The notes under the pieces were generated by a model that saw nothing but the letters and a program-made list of their open reading frames with translations, did not search any database and had not been told where the DNA came from. Shown piece after piece: positions 14,172 to 18,266 of a DNA stretch of 18,266 nt; the stretch's first letter is position 1, and each line of letters begins with the position of its first letter. The stretch is taken from the NCBI GenBank assembly GCA_018666295.1, contig JABIZW010000169.1:1-18266 (forward strand), written 5' to 3'. Position numbers and translations under genes: made by a program. The stretch comes from Halieaceae bacterium (GTDB taxonomy: Bacteria; Pseudomonadota; Gammaproteobacteria; Pseudomonadales; Halieaceae).

Positions 14172-16424
14172 ATGAACGCAATCAAGCTCGCGCTTGCTGG
14201 GATAGTGCTTTTGTCGGCTATGTCTGTGCCAGTTCAGGCGGAAAATACATTCGCAAAGCCTCCGCAGTTTTGGTGGCCCGAGCGCATCGACTTAACACCG
14301 TTGCGTCAGCATTCACCGGAGTCAAACCCTTACGGCCCCAATTTCAATTATGCGGCCGAGTTTGCAAAGGTCGACCTTGATGCGCTCAAGGCCGATGTCC
14401 GTGCAACGCTGACTGACTCGCAAGACTGGTGGCCAGCTGACTACGGTCATTATGGTCCTTTCTTTGTTCGCATGGCTTGGCACAGCGCAGGGACTTACCG
14501 CGTGGCTGATGGCCGAGGTGGTGCAGGGGGCGGTCAGCAGCGCTTTGAACCGCTCAATAGTTGGCCTGATAACGGCAACTTAGATAAGGCGCGTCGTCTG
14601 CTATGGCCTGTTAAGAAAGCGTACGGTGCCAGCGTCAGTTGGGCCGATCTCATGATTCTCGCCGGTAATGTGGCGATGGAAGACATGGGTTTTAAAACAT
14701 TTGGCTTTGCGGGCGGACGTTCGGACGACTGGGAGCCTGATTTGGTCTACTGGGGGCCTGAGAAGGTGATGCTTGCGGATGAGCGTTACTCGGGAGAGCG
14801 CAAACTCGATAACCCGCTTGCCGCCGTTCAGATGGGTCTTATTTATGTGAATCCCGAAGGCCCCAACGGGACGCCCGACCCTAAGCTTGCCGCACAGGAC
14901 ATTCGCGAGACGTTCGGTCGTATGGCCATGAATGATGCAGAGACTGTTGCTCTCATTGCCGGTGGCCATACCTTTGGGAAAGGGCATGGTGCACACAAGC
15001 CCGACGAGTGTGTTGCTGTGGAGCCTGCCGGTGAAGGCCTCGAAGAACAGGGTTTCGGTTGGAAAAATCGCTGTGGTAAGGGGCATTCGGAGGACACGGT
15101 CACGTCCGGTTTTGAAGGTGCTTGGACGGCGTCTCCAACCCGTTGGAGCATGATGTATCTGGCCAACCTGTTCGCTTTTGATTGGGAAATGACCCAAAGC
15201 CCTGCCGGCGCCATTCAATGGGTGCCTGTCAATGGCCAAGCGGCTAATACGGTGCCGGATGCTCACGTACCAGATCGTCGACACGCACCGATAATGTTCA
15301 CGACCGACTTGTCGTTAAAAGCTGATCCTGCATACCGAGCAATTTCCCAACGATTTTTAGAAAATCCAAACGAGTTTGAAGATGCGTTCGCGCGTGCCTG
15401 GTTCAAACTGACACACCGTGACATGGGTCCGCGCGCACGCTATGTCGGCTCTGATGTACCTGCCGAGGTATTGATGTGGCAGGATCCTGTGCCGCCGCTC
15501 GATCACCCACTCGTCACCGAAAAGGACATTAACGCCCTGAAGAAGGCGGTTTTAGTGTCTGGTGTGAGTGAAGCTGAATTGATTAAGGCCGCATGGGCGT
15601 CAGCGTCATCCTACCGAGACAGCGACATGCGTGGCGGCGCCAATGGAGCGCGTATACGACTCGCCCCGATGAATAACTGGCTGGTGAACGAGCCGGCTGA
15701 ACTGAGGTCCACGCTTTCGGCAATCGAGCAGGTGCAGTTGGCATTTAATGCCAAGGCGCGCGGTGGCAAAAAAATTAGTATGGCCGACATGATTGTACTT
15801 TCAGGCGCTGCAGCTATTGAAAGTGCAGCCGCGAAACGCGGTCACGACCTTACCGTTGCATTTGTTCCGGGACGTATGGATGCGTCACAAAGCCAGACCG
15901 ACGTTGAGTCATTTTCTGCGCTGGAACCGGTCGCGGACGGCTTTCGTAACTACTACGACGAAGCCCGGAACTATCTGTCTCCAGTCGGTGCGATGATCGA
16001 CAAAGCAAATCTACTTGATTTGACAGTTCCAGAGATGACTGCGTTGACGGGTGGATTGCGAGTGTTAGGCGCAAATGCCGGCGACTCTGCACACGGCGTG
16101 TTAACCGACCGCAAAGGTGAGCTCACTAATGACTTTTTTGTGAACCTCCTTGATATGAGCTTTGAGTGGTCAGCATCGAGCGAGTTTCCGGGTGTTTACG
16201 TTGCCACCGATCGAGAGACAGGCACGCGGCGATGGACCGCCACACCCGTTGATCTAATGTTCGGCTCGAGTTCCGAGTTGCGGTCGATTTCTGAGGTTTA
16301 CGGCGCAGACGACGGTGAGGCGAAATTCGTGAGTGACTTTGCCAGCGCGTGGACAAAGGTTATGCAGGCCGACCGGTTCGATATTGATGCGGTAAACACC
16401 ACGACGTCAGTGGCTCGGCGTTAG
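14172..16424 (+). CDS. katG: Catalase-peroxidase KatG with a secretion signal
   Basis: The 750-residue product has the two-domain KatG architecture. The active N-terminal domain has the distal triad Arg100-Trp103-His104 in VRMAWHSAGTYR, the proximal haem ligand His266 in AGGHTFGKGHGAH, and the three residues of the KatG cross-link: Trp103, Tyr225 (GLIYVNPEGPNG) and Met251 (GRMAMND). The C-terminal domain is the usual inactive copy. It breaks down hydrogen peroxide. Most KatG enzymes are cytoplasmic; this one starts MNAIKLALAGIVLLSAMSV with a VQA-EN cleavage site after residue 23, so it is probably periplasmic, as for KatP of E. coli O157. GAGGAG precedes the ATG. It stands alone between two terminators. 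Confidence 0.95.
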   Translation: MNAIKLALAGIVLLSAMSVPVQAENTFAKPPQFWWPERIDLTPLRQHSPESNPYGPNFNYAAEFAKVDLDALKADVRATLTDSQDWWPADYGHYGPFFVRMAWHSAGTYRVADGRGGAGGGQQRFEPLNSWPDNGNLDKARRLLWPVKKAYGASVSWADLMILAGNVAMEDMGFKTFGFAGGRSDDWEPDLVYWGPEKVMLADERYSGERKLDNPLAAVQMGLIYVNPEGPNGTPDPKLAAQDIRETFGRMAMNDAETVALIAGGHTFGKGHGAHKPDECVAVEPAGEGLEEQGFGWKNRCGKGHSEDTVTSGFEGAWTASPTRWSMMYLANLFAFDWEMTQSPAGAIQWVPVNGQAANTVPDAHVPDRRHAPIMFTTDLSLKADPAYRAISQRFLENPNEFEDAFARAWFKLTHRDMGPRARYVGSDVPAEVLMWQDPVPPLDHPLVTEKDINALKKAVLVSGVSEAELIKAAWASASSYRDSDMRGGANGARIRLAPMNNWLVNEPAELRSTLSAIEQVQLAFNAKARGGKKISMADMIVLSGAAAIESAAAKRGHDLTVAFVPGRMDASQSQTDVESFSALEPVADGFRNYYDEARNYLSPVGAMIDKANLLDLTVPEMTALTGGLRVLGANAGDSAHGVLTDRKGELTNDFFVNLLDMSFEWSASSEFPGVYVATDRETGTRRWTATPVDLMFGSSSELRSISEVYGADDGEAKFVSDFASAWTKVMQADRFDIDAVNTTTSVARR

Positions 16425-16446
16425 CGCTTCACTTGCTCAAATGAAG

Positions 16447-16472
16447 ACCCGGCCTCTGGCCGGGTTTTTTTT
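16447..16472 (+). terminator. Rho-independent terminator after katG
   Basis: The stem ACCCGGCC / GGCCGGGT with a TCT loop is followed by a run of T beginning in the last base of the stem. It lies 22 bp after the katG stop. Confidence 0.95.
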
Positions 16473-16538
16473 GGTTTATAAGATGATTGATCAGTCCACT
16501 TCATAAACGTCACCGGTTGCGCCATACTCACGATTCAC

Positions 16539-16552
16539 ACGGCATGTGCCGT
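16539..16552. repeat. Short inverted repeat before the second PII gene
   Basis: ACGGCA-TG-TGCCGT is a perfect 6 bp inverted repeat 25 bp before the PII start. It could be an operator or a leader hairpin. No regulator motif I know matches it. Confidence 0.4.
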
Positions 16553-16577
16553 TAAAGAAGATTGTTGTGAGGTTTTC

Positions 16578-16916
16578 ATGAAGTTAGTCACCGCGATTAT
16601 TAAGCCCTTTAAACTTGACGACGTTCGAAGTGCGCTCTCCGAAATCGGTGTGCAGGGCGTAACGGTTACGGAAGTGAAAGGTTTTGGTCGTCAGCGTGGT
16701 CACACTGAGCTTTACCGAGGTGCTGAGTACGTTGTCGATTTTTTACCAAAACTGAAGCTCGAGATAGCGACAGCGGGCGAGCAGCTGGAGCAAATTGTTG
16801 ACACCATTATTTCGGCGGCCAGCACTGGCAAAATTGGCGACGGAAAAATCTTTGTGTCGGAGCTCGAGCAGGTCGTTCGTATTCGAACCGGAGAAACGGG
16901 CGAAGAGGCAATTTAA
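16578..16916 (+). CDS. Second PII nitrogen regulatory protein (GlnB/GlnK type)
   Basis: The 112-residue product starts MKLVTAIIKPFKLDDVRSAL and keeps the T-loop GRQRGHTELYRGAEY with Tyr51, GKIGDGKIFV and RIRTGETGEEAI. It is a full-length, apparently functional PII protein clearly related to the glnK product 3.9 kb away, diverging mainly at residues 59-90. It is not linked to amtB, so it may serve as the housekeeping PII (the GlnB role), although its start is more GlnK-like; I leave the symbol open. No sigma-54 promoter is visible upstream, which suggests expression independent of nitrogen limitation. Its stop overlaps the yigB stop by 4 bp in convergent orientation. Confidence 0.93.
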   Translation: MKLVTAIIKPFKLDDVRSALSEIGVQGVTVTEVKGFGRQRGHTELYRGAEYVVDFLPKLKLEIATAGEQLEQIVDTIISAASTGKIGDGKIFVSELEQVVRIRTGETGEEAI

Positions 16917-17602
16917 CCGCGGATATTTTTCAATAACGCGGGTAGCTCAGTCAGACTACTGATTTGATTGACGTCCAATAGATTGGTTTCGCCGTTGGGG
17001 TTGTACCAGACGGGTGTAACCCCTGCGTTAAGTGCACCCTGCACATCACTCTCGACGCTGTCCCCTACGTGAATCACTTCTGTGGCGGCACAGCCCAAAC
17101 GTTCCCATGTTAGATCAAAGATACCGCGGTCTGGCTTGGCAATACCGACCTCGTCAGCGCGAATCGCAAGCTCAAAAAATACTCCCAACTCGGTCTTGAA
17201 GACATTCGCGTTGCCATTGGTAATCGCCACAAGGCGATACGTACCGCAGAGCTGTTTAAGAACCTCGATGGCGTCTGAAAACAGTACGACGTCGTTGCGT
17301 CGTGCCATAAAGGCTGCAAATGCCGCGGCAGCAGTGCTCGCTGCCTTCTCAGCATTGATGCCAAGTGAGGTGAGGAGTTGAATCATGACCTCGAGTCGAA
17401 GTGCAGTAACATCGCCGATAATACTCGGAGCGTTTTCGAGTACTTCTTTCCGACATTTAAAAATATGATCCTGACTGAAGTGCTCGGTGAATTCTGGATA
17501 AATCTGAGACAGTTCTTGCCACTGGGCTTTATCGGCAGCAATCAAGGCCGGACGGGGATTCCATAGCGTGTCGTCTAAATCGAACGAAACCGTAGTGATC
17601 AT
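16913..17602 (-). CDS. yigB: HAD family hydrolase, YigB-like
   Basis: A 229-residue phosphatase of HAD subfamily IA. Motif I is FDLDDTLWN with Asp8 and Asp10, motif II is ITNGN with Thr128, motif III is Lys156 in GIAKPD, and motif IV is HVGDSVESD with Asp181 and Asp186. A helical cap lies between about 20 and 95. In E. coli the gene after xerC is yigB, whose product dephosphorylates a riboflavin precursor (5-amino-6-ribitylamino-uracil 5'-phosphate) and FMN. The same position here, with a 4 bp ATGA overlap with xerC, supports orthology. HAD substrate ranges are broad, so the exact substrate is inferred from synteny. Confidence 0.85.
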   Translation of the reverse strand: MITTVSFDLDDTLWNPRPALIAADKAQWQELSQIYPEFTEHFSQDHIFKCRKEVLENAPSIIGDVTALRLEVMIQLLTSLGINAEKAASTAAAAFAAFMARRNDVVLFSDAIEVLKQLCGTYRLVAITNGNANVFKTELGVFFELAIRADEVGIAKPDRGIFDLTWERLGCAATEVIHVGDSVESDVQGALNAGVTPVWYNPNGETNLLDVNQISSLTELPALLKNIRG

Positions 17603-18266
17603 GGTTTTGTCCCGCGCTTGGCGCGCTTTTGTGCTCTGGGATGCGCTTGGTCATAGACCTTTGCGAGATGTTGGAAGTCCAGGTGCGTGTAGATTTGTGT
17701 CGTTGCAATGTTGGCGTGCCCGAGTAGCTCCTGGACTGCCCGCAAATCACCACTTGATTCCAACAAGTGACTGGCAAACGCGTGGCGTAATACGTGTGGG
17801 TGAACTGTTTGCGACATCCCGTGCTTGATCGCCAGCTGCCGGATTCTTTCTTGAACTGTGCGAGGGCTGATTCGCATCCCACGCTGCGTGACGAACAGGG
17901 GTGAGTCGAAGCCGAGTGACTCGTCGCCGAAGGGTCGGTATTTCATCCACTCCGATAACGCCGTAAGCGCGGGTCTGCCGACAGGAACCAGGCGTGTTTT
18001 CTGACCTTTGCCCACAACGGTGATCACTTTATCGGTCTTATCCAAGTCATTGATGTTGGTCCCAACAAGTTCGGCAAGACGTAGCCCTGCAGAGTAGAGG
18101 AGTTCAGCCATCGCATGATCTCGTGCCATCAACGCATTATCACTGCGATGGTTGAGAAGCTGAGCGACCTGATCTGGTTCGAGTGTTTTAGGCAGTTTTC
18201 TTGGTGTTCTGGGCGCCTTCACTCCCGCTGTTGGGTCGTTCAAATTGGGGCTATGGCGTGCGAGAA
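17599..18266 (-). CDS. xerC: Tyrosine recombinase XerC, C-terminal part (starts outside the window)
   Basis: The reading frame is open to the window edge; the codon at 18243 is a TTG inside the protein, not its start, because residues ARHSPNL precede it and link normally to NDPTAGVKAPRTPRKLPK. The visible 222 residues cover the whole catalytic domain: Arg in SAGLRLAELVG, Lys in VGKGQKTRLVP, His and Arg in HPHVLRHAFASHLL, His in LGHANIATTQIYTH and the nucleophilic Tyr in the same block. XerC, with XerD, resolves chromosome dimers at dif. The DNA-binding N-terminal core domain is outside the window. Its stop overlaps the yigB start by 4 bp. Confidence 0.93.
   Translation of the reverse strand, partial: LARHSPNLNDPTAGVKAPRTPRKLPKTLEPDQVAQLLNHRSDNALMARDHAMAELLYSAGLRLAELVGTNINDLDKTDKVITVVGKGQKTRLVPVGRPALTALSEWMKYRPFGDESLGFDSPLFVTQRGMRISPRTVQERIRQLAIKHGMSQTVHPHVLRHAFASHLLESSGDLRAVQELLGHANIATTQIYTHLDFQHLAKVYDQAHPRAQKRAKRGTKP

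Noticed and set aside
14601..15284. A 227-codon open frame on the minus strand inside katG
   Set aside because: It lies wholly opposite the well-supported katG gene, has no recognisable domain, and shows the odd composition of an antisense shadow.
16917..16941. CCGCG...CGCGG inverted repeat at the convergent PII/yigB ends
   Set aside because: It has a long 15-base loop and no T run after it, and it lies within yigB codons, so it is probably chance.

Overview
The window looks like chromosomal DNA from a free-living marine gammaproteobacterium. Gene content and protein flavour fit the OM60/NOR5 (Halieaceae) group best, but that placement rests on remembered family resemblance, not on a search. 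Two neighbourhoods are conserved in gammaproteobacteria: xerC-yigB, and comM-ubiK beside glnK-amtB. Spacing is tight throughout: 1-8 bp gene overlaps, convergent genes that overlap at their stop codons, and one divergent pair whose start codons lie 6 bp apart. I see no insertion sequence, prophage, CRISPR array or RNA gene, and no stretch over 300 bp without a gene.

Layout. (1) 1-3081, minus strand: cho (UvrC-like GIY-YIG nuclease), a cryptochrome/photolyase with an atypical flavin site, an unrecognised membrane-anchored protein, and the start of selO (protein AMPylase), apparently one operon. (2) 3088-4311, plus strand: a DUF3445 haem-dependent N-demethylase family gene and a DUF6482 gene. 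(3) 4304-7173, minus strand: aguB and aguA (agmatine to putrescine), then a GTP cyclohydrolase II with an N-terminal extension. (4) 7258-8929, minus strand: a glutathione S-transferase and a DUF3080 lipoprotein. (5) 9090-9488, plus strand: a small secreted c-type cytochrome. (6) 9514-11350, minus strand: ubiK, then comM, which is split by a frameshift at a run of eight G (C on the coding strand). (7) 11618-13961, plus strand: a TorF-family porin, glnK and amtB, ending in a strong terminator. (8) 14172-16424, plus strand: katG carrying a secretion signal, with its own terminator. (9) 16578-16916, plus strand: a second PII gene. (10) 16913-18266, minus strand: xerC (partial) and yigB.

How the parts work together. 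The best-supported regulatory story is upstream of the porin gene. A sigma-54 type GG-N10-GC promoter is preceded by two NtrC-like palindromes whose centres are 32 bp apart, at about -142 and -110 from the predicted start, with an exact IHF consensus match between them and the promoter. This is the layout of the classical E. coli glnAp2 enhancer. It implies that the porin, GlnK and AmtB form one nitrogen-limitation operon linking an outer-membrane channel to the inner-membrane ammonium channel and its PII regulator. The cho-cryptochrome-selO operon and secreted KatG suggest that light, DNA damage and peroxide are important stresses for this organism. The frameshifted comM could be a sequencing error, a decayed gene or a slippage-switched gene.
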